From assembly GCA_900538555.1 (NCBI GenBank), contig UPYI01000007.1:1-64000 (forward strand): DNA of 64,000 nt, given 5' to 3'. The stretch is from an uncultured Porphyromonadaceae bacterium. Its GTDB lineage: Bacteria; Bacteroidota; Bacteroidia; Bacteroidales; Barnesiellaceae. Made by a program: the position numbers and the translations under genes. The notes beneath the pieces were generated by a model. It saw only the letters and a program-made list of their open reading frames with translations, ran no database searches and was not told the origin of the DNA. Below are positions 1 through 9,661 of the stretch, one piece after another. Positions within the stretch are counted from its first letter, which is position 1; every line of letters begins with the position of its first letter.

Positions 1-183
1 CGCGATGTGTCGCTGTTCACCTCCCCGGCATATTACCTGCAACAGAACGATGTGGTGTATGTAGAACCGAATGCCGTGCGTGCGGGACAATCGACGATCA
101 ACGAGAACAACATGAAATCGGTAAGTATGTGGATCTCCATCGCCTCGTTCCTGATGACACTGGCGATGCTGATTTTTAAATAG
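1..183 (+). CDS. Polysaccharide export (Wza-type) protein, C-terminal end only
   Basis: The window opens inside a gene; the first base starts a codon and the frame stays open to TAG at 181-183, giving about 60 residues. The visible part has a SLBB-like tail (YYLQQNDVVYVEPN) followed by a hydrophobic C-terminal segment (SMWISIASFLMTLAMLIF). This is how Bacteroidetes Wza/BexD-type outer-membrane polysaccharide export lipoproteins end. Such proteins form the outer-membrane channel for capsule or EPS and act with the Wzc-type kinase encoded 51 bp downstream. The N-terminal Poly_export domain and lipobox lie outside the window, so the family call rests on the tail and on context. Confidence 0.75.
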   Translation, partial: RDVSLFTSPAYYLQQNDVVYVEPNAVRAGQSTINENNMKSVSMWISIASFLMTLAMLIFK

Positions 184-234
184 GCGCAGCGTTTATTATT
201 GAGATAATTTTTTTTGATTAAATAGTACGGACTT

Positions 235-2643
235 ATGATAGAACTCGAAAAAGGGCAAGTGAACCCCAATAATGATAACGGTATTCAATTGAGCGATTTG
301 TGGAATTTATGTCGGGATCATTGGTGGTGGTTTATCGTTTCGGTAGCACTCTGCATCAGTGCCGCTGTGCTGTATATAGCCTCCACACCTAAAATATATA
401 CGCGCAGTGCCTCTATTATGATCAAAGACGATGGCAAAGGCAATACGATCGGGGAATTGAGTGCGTTCAAGGATTTGGAGATGCTGAACGTAAACATGAA
501 CATCAACAATGAAATCGAAATATTCGGTTCCCCGTTGATTATGAACGAGGTCGTACGCCGGTTGAATCTGCATACCTCATACTATTTTGATCACCTCTTT
601 CTGGACGAAGACCTGTACACAAGATCGCCTTTGACAGTCGCTTTCCCCGATACCAACGATTCGCAAAGTTTTTCGTTCTATATCGAACGGCGTCCGGGGA
701 TGACCGTACGTTTGAGCCGTTTTGCCCGGAACGGAGCAGAAGTTCCGGAACGGACAATTGTCGAAGGAGCCCTTTCCGACACGTTGCTTACGCCGGTCGG
801 GAGAGTCGTGGTTTCTCCCACGCTCTATTATAACGACAATTTCGCGTCGGAAATACACGTTGTCCGGCAACCGTTGGAAAGCGTAGCCGGCGGATATGCC
901 GCACGTTTGACAGCCGCATTGCTCGGCAAGCAGACCACCATCGTGCAACTTACCGTATCGGATGTATCGACCCAGCGGGCAGAAGACATACTCAATACCT
1001 TGATCGATGTTTATGAGCAGGAACAGGTACTGTTCAAGAACAAAGCGGCGGTAAATACGTCGCGTTTCATCAACGAGCGTTTGGAAATCATCGAGAAAGA
1101 ATTGGGAGGCATCGACACCGATATCGAGCAATATAAAAGCGAACACAAGATCATCGATCCGCAAAGTGCCGCAGCCGCGGTGCTGAGCGAAAGCGGTAAG
1201 TATGCATCGCAATCGTTCGAAGTCAATAGTCAGCTCGCCTTAGCCCGGTACATCAAAGAATACCTCTCCGACCAAAGCAAGGCGTTGTCGTTGCTCCCTG
1301 TCAATACAGGGCTGAAAGAAAGCAATCTCGAAGGACAAATCGGCGAATACAACATGCTGTTGATGCAACGGGACAAGTTGTTGGCAAACAGCAGTGAAAA
1401 TAACCCGATGGTGATAGACCTCAACCACTCGCTGGACGCAATGCGGCAAGCCATACATCGCTCGGTCGATAACCTGATCGTGACACTTGAACTACAAGTA
1501 GCCCGCATCGAGGAACAGGAATCGCAGATTATGCGCCGGATATCGTTCAGCTCCGAGCAAGAAAAACATCTGCTTTCTATCGAACGGCAGCAAAAAATCA
1601 AGGAAGCACTTTATCTCTATTTGTTGCAGAAACGCGAAGAAAACGAATTGTCGAGCGCCATTACCGTAAGCAATACCCGTGTCATTTCGCCGGCACGAGG
1701 CCGCAATGTGCCCATATCGCCTCAAAAATCGTTGATTCTGGTTGCCGCGTTGATTATCGGCATCGTACTGCCTGCCGTTATCCTGTTCCTGCGCGAGATG
1801 TTGAACACCACTGTACGGGGACGGAAAGACCTTTCCATACTCACGATACCGTTCTTGGGCGAAATACCGTTGGTCGGACTTCGCCGGAAGAAAGGCGGAG
1901 CATTGAGGAAAGACATTGCCGACAAACCGAGAGAAACCAAATTAGTAGTCGAAAGCAAGGGGCACAATGCCGTGAACGAGGCATTCCGTATCGTCCGCAC
2001 CAATTTCGACTTTATGCAAGGCAAAGGCGATGGCTGTAAGGTCGCCATGTTTACATCGTTCAATCCGGGATCGGGCAAGACCTTTACCTCCATCAATCTG
2101 GCGATGACCATGGCATTAAAAGGCAAACGGGTTATCGTTCTCGACCTGGATATGCGAAAAGCCTCATTGAGCTGTTACGTCAATTCGCCGAAGATCGGTA
2201 TCTCTTCCTATCTGAGCGGACAATCCGATTCGATCGCTTCCTTTATTGTACGGGGTGAGATACATCCTTGTCTGGATGTGATACCGGTGGGAGCCATCCC
2301 GCCCAATCCGGCAGAACTGTTGCTCGACGGCAGGTTGGAAACCCTGTTGCACGATCTGCGGGCAGAATACGACTATATTTTCATCGACTGTCCGCCCGTC
2401 GATTTGGTAGCCGATGCTTCGATTATCGGGAAATATGCCGACCTGACGATATTTGTCATTCGCGAAGGATTGATGGATCGCCGTATGCTGCCCGATGTGG
2501 AAGAACTGTATAAGGCAAACCGTTTCTCCAATATGGCAGTCATTCTCAACGGCAGTAGCTACACCTCCGGCAAGTACGGATATCATCGCTATGGTTATCA
2601 CTATCAATATTATAGCAACGGTTATTACGGTAGTAAGGAATAG
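235..2643 (+). CDS. Wzc-type polysaccharide co-polymerase / bacterial tyrosine kinase
   Basis: This is an 802-residue inner-membrane protein that controls chain length and export of the surface polysaccharide. It carries a Wzz domain between two membrane segments (about residues 31-51 and 499-519), with a long periplasmic coiled-coil region between them. A cytoplasmic BY-kinase domain follows: Walker A GSGKT near 612-616, Walker A' VLDLDM near 635-640 and Walker B IFIDCPP near 715-721. The last 25 residues form a tyrosine-rich tail, the expected autophosphorylation cluster. Fusion of Wzz and kinase in one chain is usual for Bacteroidetes and proteobacterial Wzc. It follows the Wza-type gene and opens the cassette. 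Base composition is host-like, unlike the AT-rich genes just downstream. Confidence 0.93.
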   Translation: MIELEKGQVNPNNDNGIQLSDLWNLCRDHWWWFIVSVALCISAAVLYIASTPKIYTRSASIMIKDDGKGNTIGELSAFKDLEMLNVNMNINNEIEIFGSPLIMNEVVRRLNLHTSYYFDHLFLDEDLYTRSPLTVAFPDTNDSQSFSFYIERRPGMTVRLSRFARNGAEVPERTIVEGALSDTLLTPVGRVVVSPTLYYNDNFASEIHVVRQPLESVAGGYAARLTAALLGKQTTIVQLTVSDVSTQRAEDILNTLIDVYEQEQVLFKNKAAVNTSRFINERLEIIEKELGGIDTDIEQYKSEHKIIDPQSAAAAVLSESGKYASQSFEVNSQLALARYIKEYLSDQSKALSLLPVNTGLKESNLEGQIGEYNMLLMQRDKLLANSSENNPMVIDLNHSLDAMRQAIHRSVDNLIVTLELQVARIEEQESQIMRRISFSSEQEKHLLSIERQQKIKEALYLYLLQKREENELSSAITVSNTRVISPARGRNVPISPQKSLILVAALIIGIVLPAVILFLREMLNTTVRGRKDLSILTIPFLGEIPLVGLRRKKGGALRKDIADKPRETKLVVESKGHNAVNEAFRIVRTNFDFMQGKGDGCKVAMFTSFNPGSGKTFTSINLAMTMALKGKRVIVLDLDMRKASLSCYVNSPKIGISSYLSGQSDSIASFIVRGEIHPCLDVIPVGAIPPNPAELLLDGRLETLLHDLRAEYDYIFIDCPPVDLVADASIIGKYADLTIFVIREGLMDRRMLPDVEELYKANRFSNMAVILNGSSYTSGKYGYHRYGYHYQYYSNGYYGSKE

Positions 2644-2713
2644 GTGTTGGCTTATTTTCGGGGGGATTATATAAATAGAATTTGAGGTCTGTCGTCTGGG
2701 TTATACGCAGGTA

Positions 2714-4252
2714 ATGGAAACAAATACTCAGAAAAATCAAAGAATCGCGAAAAATACCATTTTATTATATATACGCACTCTTTTTACGATGGTAATAAGT
2801 TTATATACCAGCAGAGTCGTATTAAATACATTAGGTGTAGATAATTTCGGTATTTATAATGTCGTAGGAGGAACGATATCGATGTTTTCGATATTTTCCG
2901 GGTCCTTGTCTGGTGCGATAAGTCGTTTTATTACTTATGGTCTGGGAGAAGGAAATCTCGAAAAATTGAAAAATATATTTTCAACGAGTGTTAGTATTCA
3001 GTTGGGGCTGTCTGCCTTTGTTTTTGTAATGGCTGAGATTGGCGGTTTGTGGTTCTTGAATTCCAAACTTAATATTCCGCCAGACCGAATGTATGCAGCC
3101 CACTGGGTATTACAATTTGCGATTCTAACATTTATTACCGGACTGATAAGTGTTCCATATAATGCCTGTATCATAGCTCATGAACACATGAAGGTGTTTG
3201 CTTATATAGGCATTTTGGAAGTAGTAATGAAGTTGGGGTTTGTTGTCGCACTATACTTTTCGCCGTTTGACAAATTGATTGTATATTCAATCTTGTTGTT
3301 CCTTATCGCGCTGATATTGCGAATAATATATGGTATTTATTGTAAAAGAAAATTCGAAGAGTGTACATATCGGTTTGTAATAGATAGAAATTTATTAAAG
3401 GAAATGATGGGATATGCATGTTGGGGATTTTTGGGAAATACGGCATACATATTCAATACGCAAGGAGTTAATATTATTATAAATCTTTTTTTTGGTGTAG
3501 TGCTTAATGCTGCGCGAGGCATAGTGACACAAGTTGAAGCTGCCGTTATGCAATTTGTCAATAATTTTACCACGGCGATTTCTCCGCAAATAACAAAATC
3601 TTATGCATCAGGAAATAAAGAATATATGTTCTCTTTAATTTGCAGGGGCGCTAAATTCTCTTTTTTCTTGCTGTTGCTTTTTCTTATCCCGATTGAATTT
3701 GAAGCGAATACCTTATTGAAACTATGGTTAGGGAATGTTCCGGAATTTGCCCCTTTGTTTTTGCAGTTATCATTGATAGGCACTGCTATGGTACTTTTGG
3801 GGAATACCGGTTTTACTGCAATTATGGCGACAGGAAATATTCGTAATTATCAGATAGTAGTTACGCTTGTCGGATGTCTTGTTTTTCCTTTGACTTGGAT
3901 TGCCTATAAATTGGGGTTTCCTGCATTTACAACATATGTTATATATATAGTAATATATGGAATATTGGATTGGATCCGATTGCTGTTTATGCGGAAGTTG
4001 TTGGGATTTAAGGTTATGCTGTTTGTCCGTAACGTGATATATCCCATATTGATTGTAACGGTTCTGTCTGTAATCGTTCCGACTGTTATTTCTATGAACA
4101 TGGCTCCTTCTGTTTTTCGGTTTATATTCTTGACGGTGGGGAGTTTCATTACGACTTTGGCTTGCATTTATTTCGGAGGCTTGGATCGTAATGAACGAAA
4201 AACAGTGCTGATGAAGTTAAGACGTAAAATATCCATATTAACGAATAAGTAA
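2714..4252 (+). CDS. Wzx-type flippase (oligosaccharide repeat-unit translocase)
   Basis: This 512-residue, strongly hydrophobic protein has about 12-14 predicted membrane segments and is of the polysaccharide biosynthesis / MATE-like flippase type. The N-terminus (RIAKNTILLYIRTLFT, then SLYTSRVVLNTLGVDNFGIY) is typical of O-antigen/capsule flippases that move undecaprenyl-linked repeat units across the inner membrane. With a Wzc kinase upstream and a Wzy/WaaL-like protein further downstream it supports a Wzx/Wzy-dependent pathway. The gene is markedly AT-rich compared with the kinase gene before it, which suggests that the exchangeable part of the cluster begins here. Individual substrate specificity cannot be read from the sequence. 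Confidence 0.9.
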   Translation: METNTQKNQRIAKNTILLYIRTLFTMVISLYTSRVVLNTLGVDNFGIYNVVGGTISMFSIFSGSLSGAISRFITYGLGEGNLEKLKNIFSTSVSIQLGLSAFVFVMAEIGGLWFLNSKLNIPPDRMYAAHWVLQFAILTFITGLISVPYNACIIAHEHMKVFAYIGILEVVMKLGFVVALYFSPFDKLIVYSILLFLIALILRIIYGIYCKRKFEECTYRFVIDRNLLKEMMGYACWGFLGNTAYIFNTQGVNIIINLFFGVVLNAARGIVTQVEAAVMQFVNNFTTAISPQITKSYASGNKEYMFSLICRGAKFSFFLLLLFLIPIEFEANTLLKLWLGNVPEFAPLFLQLSLIGTAMVLLGNTGFTAIMATGNIRNYQIVVTLVGCLVFPLTWIAYKLGFPAFTTYVIYIVIYGILDWIRLLFMRKLLGFKVMLFVRNVIYPILIVTVLSVIVPTVISMNMAPSVFRFIFLTVGSFITTLACIYFGGLDRNERKTVLMKLRRKISILTNK

Positions 4253-4259
4253 ATCAATC

Positions 4260-5102
4260 ATGTCATTCACAACTTACATAAGAAGAGGATTACGGTATAT
4301 ATTTAATGGAACTCCTACGATGTCTGTTCATGCATCTATATCCTATCTTACGCCATCAGATAAATTGGCAGGTAAGAATATTATTATAACGGGCGGAGGT
4401 CGAGGTCTTGGCAAGGCTATGGCGGAAAAATTTGTGGCGGAAGGTGCGAATGTCCTTATTACCGGGCGGACGGAAAACACGCTCAAATCGGTTGCGGACG
4501 AATTGGGTTGCCGGTATTTGGTTTTTGATGTGTGTGATGCGTCTTCTGCCGGAGTGTTCATGGAGAAAGCCGATAAAATGTTAGGAGGTGTCAATGTATT
4601 GATTAACAATGCCGGAATTTCGTTACATGAGTGGACTATTGAGAATGTTTCGATAGAACAATTTGATAAACAGATTCATACGAATCTGCGGGGTGGCTAT
4701 TTCTTGACACAGAAATTTATCGAAATATTCAAACGGAATCAAACACGGAATGGCTCAGTCCTTTTCATATCCAGTGAAAGAGGAGAACAGGCGGATGATA
4801 TTCCGTATGGTTTGACAAAGGCTGCGATTAATAGCCTTGTTAAAGGATTGGCGCCTAAACTGATAAAGGAGGGAATCCGTATTAACGCTGTCGCTCCGGG
4901 TATTACCACATCCGACATGACAGGGTATAAGAAAGATGAGAATTTATATTGTGCGGCAAATCCGAATAACCGGGTGTACTTACCCGAAGAAGTTGCTGAG
5001 GTCGCCGCTTTTCTGATTAGCGATGCTTCTTCGTGTATTTCCGGTCAGATAATTGCCTGTAATGAAGGGAAAACCGGAAATTCCAGACACATGTATAAAT
5101 AA
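4260..5102 (+). CDS. SDR-family NAD(P)-dependent oxidoreductase
   Basis: This is a 280-residue Rossmann-fold oxidoreductase. The cofactor motif TGGGRGLG lies at about residues 44-51, NNAG near 116-119, and the catalytic Ser, YGLTK tyrosine and lysine near 171, 183 and 187, so the active site looks intact. A forty-residue N-terminal stretch precedes the Rossmann core, longer than usual for classical SDRs. It lies 7 bp after the flippase gene and 11 bp before a MenD-like TPP enzyme, so the two are probably co-translated and may act in one pathway. A role in making or modifying a nucleotide sugar or an acyl substituent is inferred from context; the substrate is unknown. Confidence 0.85.
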   Translation: MSFTTYIRRGLRYIFNGTPTMSVHASISYLTPSDKLAGKNIIITGGGRGLGKAMAEKFVAEGANVLITGRTENTLKSVADELGCRYLVFDVCDASSAGVFMEKADKMLGGVNVLINNAGISLHEWTIENVSIEQFDKQIHTNLRGGYFLTQKFIEIFKRNQTRNGSVLFISSERGEQADDIPYGLTKAAINSLVKGLAPKLIKEGIRINAVAPGITTSDMTGYKKDENLYCAANPNNRVYLPEEVAEVAAFLISDASSCISGQIIACNEGKTGNSRHMYK

Positions 5103-5113
5103 AATAACAGATT

Positions 5114-6859
5114 ATGAAAAAATATTACACAGACGAGCGGGGACCTCAAATAATCATGGCTTTGTTAAAGGCTTTTGGCATTCGGAAAGTTGTTGCGTCT
5201 CCGGGAACAACGAATTTGTCATTGGTTGCGAGTATGCAACAAGACCCATTTTTTGAAATGTATTCATCGGTCGATGAGCGTTCTGCTGCATATATGGCAT
5301 GTGGAATGGCATCGGAATCGGGAGAACCGGTTGTGATAACTTGTACCGGAGCTACGGCTTCGAGAAATTATATGCCGGGGCTTACGGAGGCTTTTTACAG
5401 AAAACTTCCTGTTATAGCTTTGACTGCGAACCAAGGTGTTAAGAATATCGGTCATTTAGTAGCTCAGAATATAGATCGGCGCAGGACTCCGAACGATATA
5501 GTGAAGATGAGTGTAGAGATTCCTGTGGTAACGACCGATGAGGACGCATGGCTATGTAATGTAAATGTGAATAGGGCACTTTTGGAACTGACGCACGGTG
5601 GAGGCGGACCGGTACTGATCAACTATACAACGACTTATAGTAGAAATTTTGGCGTTCGGGAATTACCGAATGTTCGGGTTGTCAATCGGATTATGCAGGC
5701 TGATAAGTTTCCGGATTTGACAGGTAAAGAGAAGGTCGCTATATTTATCGGTTCGCATAGAAATTTTACAGAAGAGGAGACGTTGTCTATCGATCGCTTT
5801 TGCGAACTTCATGATGCCGTTTGCTTCTGCGATCATACAAGCGGCTATTATGGAAAATATAAGGTGCAACAGGCCCTGATTTGTGCACAGAATGTCCATA
5901 ATCCTATCCGCGAGGTTGATTTGCTGATTCACCTTGGTGAAATCTCCGGCGATTACTATGGATTGGCGATACATCCGAAAGAAATTTGGAGAGTGGCGGA
6001 AGACGGGGAGGTCAAAGATTTTTTCAGGCAATTACGTTATGTGTTTGAGATGCCGGTAAAGGAATTTTTTTCGCACTATGAGACTGGGGAGACATTGCCG
6101 TCGAGCTATTTGGCGACTTGTATGGATGAGTATCGACGTATTTATAATTTAATTCCGGATTTACCGTTCGGAAACATTTGGATCGCACAACAAATGGCAG
6201 GAAAACTGCCGATGGGGTCGAGACTGCATTTGGGGATTTTGAATACCTTGCGTTCGTGGAATTTTTTTAGATTACCGGATTCTGTCGAATCGAGTTGCAA
6301 TGTCGGAGGTTTTGGCATTGACGGCATTATGTCTACTTTGTTAGGTGCTTCATTGGCAGCCCCAGAGAAAATCTTTTTCGGAATATTGGGCGACCTTGCG
6401 TTTTTTTACGATCTGAATTCGATCGCGAACCGTCATGTGGGAAAGAATTTGCGAATTATGTTGATAAATAATGGTCGGGGAACGGAATTTACCAATTATG
6501 GACATCCGGGACATGCATTTGGAGAAGATGCCGAGCCGTTTATTGCTGCTGCCGGACATTATGGAGATAAATCGCCCCGATTAGTTCGGCATTATGCAGA
6601 AGATCTCGGTTTTAAATATTTGACAGCATCCAATAAGAAAGACTTTTTTGATGTGTATCAGCAGTTTATTACTGACGAACCGCAATCTCATCCGATTTTG
6701 TTTGAGGTGTTTACCGATCCCAAGGACGAAAGCGATGCAATCGAAATCATGCTGAACTTGGAATGTGAACCTAAGCCGGTCAAACAGATCGTGAAGGATG
6801 CTATTGTGGGCATTGTCGGCGAGGATACGATAATGCGTGTTCGAAATATATTGAAATAG
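5114..6859 (+). CDS. MenD-like thiamine diphosphate-dependent enzyme
   Basis: This 581-residue protein has the three-domain layout of ThDP decarboxylases/synthases. The N-terminal PYR domain has the conserved glutamate in VDER (E55). The C-terminal PP domain carries GDLAFFYDLN (from about residue 426) and INNGRG, which is the MenD form (GDL) of the GDG-N motif. It is annotated as MenD-like because of these motifs, but a menaquinone role is unlikely: no other men genes are nearby and it sits between an SDR and a pyruvyl-transferase-family gene in a glycan cluster. ThDP enzymes of this kind transfer activated aldehyde units, so addition of a two- or three-carbon branch to a sugar or precursor is the working inference. 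Confidence 0.8.
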   Translation: MKKYYTDERGPQIIMALLKAFGIRKVVASPGTTNLSLVASMQQDPFFEMYSSVDERSAAYMACGMASESGEPVVITCTGATASRNYMPGLTEAFYRKLPVIALTANQGVKNIGHLVAQNIDRRRTPNDIVKMSVEIPVVTTDEDAWLCNVNVNRALLELTHGGGGPVLINYTTTYSRNFGVRELPNVRVVNRIMQADKFPDLTGKEKVAIFIGSHRNFTEEETLSIDRFCELHDAVCFCDHTSGYYGKYKVQQALICAQNVHNPIREVDLLIHLGEISGDYYGLAIHPKEIWRVAEDGEVKDFFRQLRYVFEMPVKEFFSHYETGETLPSSYLATCMDEYRRIYNLIPDLPFGNIWIAQQMAGKLPMGSRLHLGILNTLRSWNFFRLPDSVESSCNVGGFGIDGIMSTLLGASLAAPEKIFFGILGDLAFFYDLNSIANRHVGKNLRIMLINNGRGTEFTNYGHPGHAFGEDAEPFIAAAGHYGDKSPRLVRHYAEDLGFKYLTASNKKDFFDVYQQFITDEPQSHPILFEVFTDPKDESDAIEIMLNLECEPKPVKQIVKDAIVGIVGEDTIMRVRNILK

Positions 6860-6891
6860 AATTGGGGATAAATTCAGGAAATGAATTGTTT

Positions 6892-7971
6892 ATGAAAATA
6901 GGAATCGTTACACATCAGTTATTGCATAATTACGGAGGAACATTGCAAGCTTTTGCTTTACAGGAGGTGCTCCGTCGCATGGGGCATGAACCGATAACAA
7001 TAGATTATCTTCCTAATAGAATGACAATGAAGCGTTATTGCTTAGCCCAGATGAAAACATTGGTGTACTATCTTACACTGCGCCGTTCTCGTCATTTCTT
7101 CCCTTATCCGCATATCCGTCGAAAACCGGAGTTTGCTTTGTTTATGAATAAATATATGAATTTGACGGAACGGGTATTTAACTATAAATCATCGATATTA
7201 AAAAAGTATGGTATGGAAGCTCTTATTGTCGGTAGCGATCAAGTATGGCGAGGAGCATTTAATCCACCATCTCTTCAACCTGATTTGTACTTACGATTTG
7301 CGGAAAAATTCCATGGTCCGAAAATTGCTTATGCGGCATCGTTTGGAACGGATAATTGGGAATATTCCAAAGAATTAACTTCGGAATGCTCAAAATACGC
7401 TCAATTATTTACCGCGATTTCAACTCGGGAAGATTCTGGCGTTCTCCTTTGCAATAAATATTTGAAAGTAAAGGCAAAGGGAGTCCTTGATCCGACCTTG
7501 TTGCTTGAAAAGGAGGATTATATGGAGATTTGTAGAGAAATACCGAATCATGGGAATTCATATTTATTGGCATATTTGTTGGATATGGATATAAAACAAA
7601 AAGAGGCGATACAGGCATTTGCAGATAGAAATCATCTCCAACTGATCTTTTGTACATCGGAGCAGGAAGTCTCTTTTTCGGTAGAATGCTGGTTAGCGTT
7701 ATTCCGCGATGCATCTTTTGTGATTACGAATTCATTTCATGGTACTGTCTTTTCAATTATTAATAATAAGAATTTTTATTCTTTGGTTAGTGAATTTCGG
7801 GGAACTGATCGTTTTGTATCGTTACTATCTCGTTTCGGTTTAATGGAGAGATTGTTGAAAGACGAGGATCAATTGCCGGAGTTTATAACTCCAATAGATT
7901 GGAATACAGTAAATCAAACAAAAGCGGAGTGGAAAGAGGATAGTCTGGATTTTTTGAAATCAAATTTATAG
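6892..7971 (+). CDS. Polysaccharide pyruvyl transferase family protein
   Basis: I take the ATG at 6892 as start (359 residues, MKIGIVTHQ) because the upstream TTG adds ten residues that do not fit the family; CAGGAA lies 13 bp before it. The protein has the N-terminal YGGTLQAFALQ and the C-terminal SFHGTVFSI motif of the CsaB/WcaK-type family, which uses phosphoenolpyruvate to place pyruvate ketals on sugars; some Bacteroidetes members may have other transferase roles. VGSDQVW in the middle is also typical. It follows the ThDP enzyme by 32 bp and precedes an acetyltransferase, consistent with glycan decoration. Confidence 0.85.
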   Translation: MKIGIVTHQLLHNYGGTLQAFALQEVLRRMGHEPITIDYLPNRMTMKRYCLAQMKTLVYYLTLRRSRHFFPYPHIRRKPEFALFMNKYMNLTERVFNYKSSILKKYGMEALIVGSDQVWRGAFNPPSLQPDLYLRFAEKFHGPKIAYAASFGTDNWEYSKELTSECSKYAQLFTAISTREDSGVLLCNKYLKVKAKGVLDPTLLLEKEDYMEICREIPNHGNSYLLAYLLDMDIKQKEAIQAFADRNHLQLIFCTSEQEVSFSVECWLALFRDASFVITNSFHGTVFSIINNKNFYSLVSEFRGTDRFVSLLSRFGLMERLLKDEDQLPEFITPIDWNTVNQTKAEWKEDSLDFLKSNL

Positions 7972-7977
7972 TGATTT

Positions 7978-8580
7978 ATGATATTGAAAATAAAGTTGAT
8001 ATTGGGATATCTATTGTACTGTCCGCAACTAATATGCTATGTCTTGTCAAGCAGACGGGCATTGATCGATCTTGATATCGACCGGTGGTGTCGGGAAGTC
8101 GGAGTCAATATCTATTGGCCGAAAATAAAGCAACTTGTATTTTTACTCCTATTCAAACCGCAATTCAGAAATTTATTTTATTTCCGTACGCAGCCCAAAG
8201 TTAATTTAATAAGAAGAATGTGCCCTCCTGATTCCCAGTTGGCAATAGCATTGGACGATAACGATATTGCAGGAGGCGGAATTTATTTTGAGCATGCAAA
8301 TGCAACTCATGTTGCGGCTAAATCGATTGGATATGGTTGCATTATTCGAAATCTTACCACTATCGGAGTCAAAAGTAGAAATAGGCATGAAGAGAAACCG
8401 GTGATTGGAAACAATGTCGATTTTGGAGTGAATGTGATTTGCATAGGGGATATTAAGATTGGAGATAATGCGATTATTGCAGCCGGTTCGGTCGTTGTTA
8501 AAGATGTTCCTGTCAATGCTATTGTCGCAGGCAATCCTGCGAAGATAATCAGATATAGAGATAGTAATACGATAAATTAA
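7978..8580 (+). CDS. Serine acetyltransferase-like hexapeptide-repeat acyltransferase
   Basis: This 200-residue protein ends in a left-handed beta-helix made of hexapeptide repeats (IGNNVDFG, IGDIKIGD, NAIIAAGSVVVKDVP) and the NPAKII cap seen in serine O-acetyltransferases and sugar O-acetyltransferases. The N-terminal half is helical and basic. It probably transfers an acetyl group from acetyl-CoA to a sugar hydroxyl of the repeat unit before or after assembly. The gene is 6 bp downstream of the pyruvyl-transferase-family gene and 7 bp upstream of a GT4 gene, so it belongs to the same transcript. Acceptor sugar unknown. Confidence 0.85.
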   Translation: MILKIKLILGYLLYCPQLICYVLSSRRALIDLDIDRWCREVGVNIYWPKIKQLVFLLLFKPQFRNLFYFRTQPKVNLIRRMCPPDSQLAIALDDNDIAGGGIYFEHANATHVAAKSIGYGCIIRNLTTIGVKSRNRHEEKPVIGNNVDFGVNVICIGDIKIGDNAIIAAGSVVVKDVPVNAIVAGNPAKIIRYRDSNTIN

Positions 8581-8587
8581 CCCTTCA

Positions 8588-9661
8588 ATGAGAATAGCGA
8601 TTACAGTATCTCAGATTTCCCCCGGAGGTGGACTGACGAAATATGTCTGTACTTTAACGGAAATATTGACTGATGGTGTCGATAATGAAATATGGGTGAT
8701 AACGACACATCCTTCGAAAACGAATCCTTTATTGGATAGTTTGACGAGAACGCGAAAAGTTAAATATATCGCGTTGGGCGATTGTCACAAATTGAAAAGA
8801 TACAGTTCTCTTGTTTCTCTTTTGCGGAAATTTGCTCCGGACGTTATCATAAATAATTACAACGCTACCACCCAATATGTATTGCCGTTGTTATCGAAAA
8901 AATGTAAGGTCGTCCATATATTACATAACGACACATCCGATTTTTATAGAGTGGCTTCTATCAATGGAAAGTATGTCGATCGTTGGATTGCGCCGACACC
9001 GGCTTTGAAGGAATATTTTGATATATATACAAAACAAAAATATCGGAACCGTGTCGTAACCATTCCGCATGGAGTGGAACCGCCCAAAGGAGATGTCTCG
9101 AAAAGTCATCCTGTTGTCCGGTTGGCGTTTGTAGGGGTGCTTTTTGAACATAAAGGGGTGAGAATATTACCGGATATCATACATCGTCTTTTAGAAAAGG
9201 GGCATGAATTCCATTTCACATTTATCGGAGAGGGAATACTTCGCAGAGAATTGGAATGCGCTTTACAGGATGAAATCAAGAATGGTGTTGTAGATTTTTC
9301 CGGGCGTATATCGGGTGATGAGGTGTATCGGAAACTGAGTAATATGGACATATTTGTTTATCCGACACATATTGATGCTTTTGGACTTGTGATAGCAGAG
9401 GCGATGATAAACTCTGTCGTTCCCGTTATAACAAGACTCGAAGGAATTACGGATGCACTCGTTGATGATGCTGTGAACGGTTATTTGGTTCCGAGGGATG
9501 ATGTAGAAGCCTTTGTCGAACGGATTTCAAAACTTATTGAAGATGAAAGTTTAAGAATCCGAATGAGGAATGCTGCGGCTGAAAAGGCTTTCCGGTGTTT
9601 TACATTTGATGTAATGAAAAAGAATTATATAGAATTTATAGAACATTTGACAGCCGAATGA
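8588..9661 (+). CDS. Family 4 glycosyltransferase (GT-B)
   Basis: This 357-residue retaining GT4 enzyme has an N-terminal domain with the glycine-rich SPGGGLTKYV loop and a C-terminal Rossmann-like half. That half contains FVGVLFEHKG, GEG and the nucleotide-sugar motif DAFGLVIAEAM (the E-x7-E region). It adds one sugar to the lipid-linked repeat unit on the cytoplasmic face. Its TGA overlaps the next gene's ATG by four bases (ATGA), which indicates translational coupling. Donor and linkage cannot be read from the sequence. Confidence 0.88.
   Translation: MRIAITVSQISPGGGLTKYVCTLTEILTDGVDNEIWVITTHPSKTNPLLDSLTRTRKVKYIALGDCHKLKRYSSLVSLLRKFAPDVIINNYNATTQYVLPLLSKKCKVVHILHNDTSDFYRVASINGKYVDRWIAPTPALKEYFDIYTKQKYRNRVVTIPHGVEPPKGDVSKSHPVVRLAFVGVLFEHKGVRILPDIIHRLLEKGHEFHFTFIGEGILRRELECALQDEIKNGVVDFSGRISGDEVYRKLSNMDIFVYPTHIDAFGLVIAEAMINSVVPVITRLEGITDALVDDAVNGYLVPRDDVEAFVERISKLIEDESLRIRMRNAAAEKAFRCFTFDVMKKNYIEFIEHLTAE

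Noticed and set aside
5114..6859. Menaquinone biosynthesis gene menD
   Set aside because: Motifs are MenD-like, but the gene sits in an AT-rich glycan cassette with no other men genes; a glycan role is more probable.
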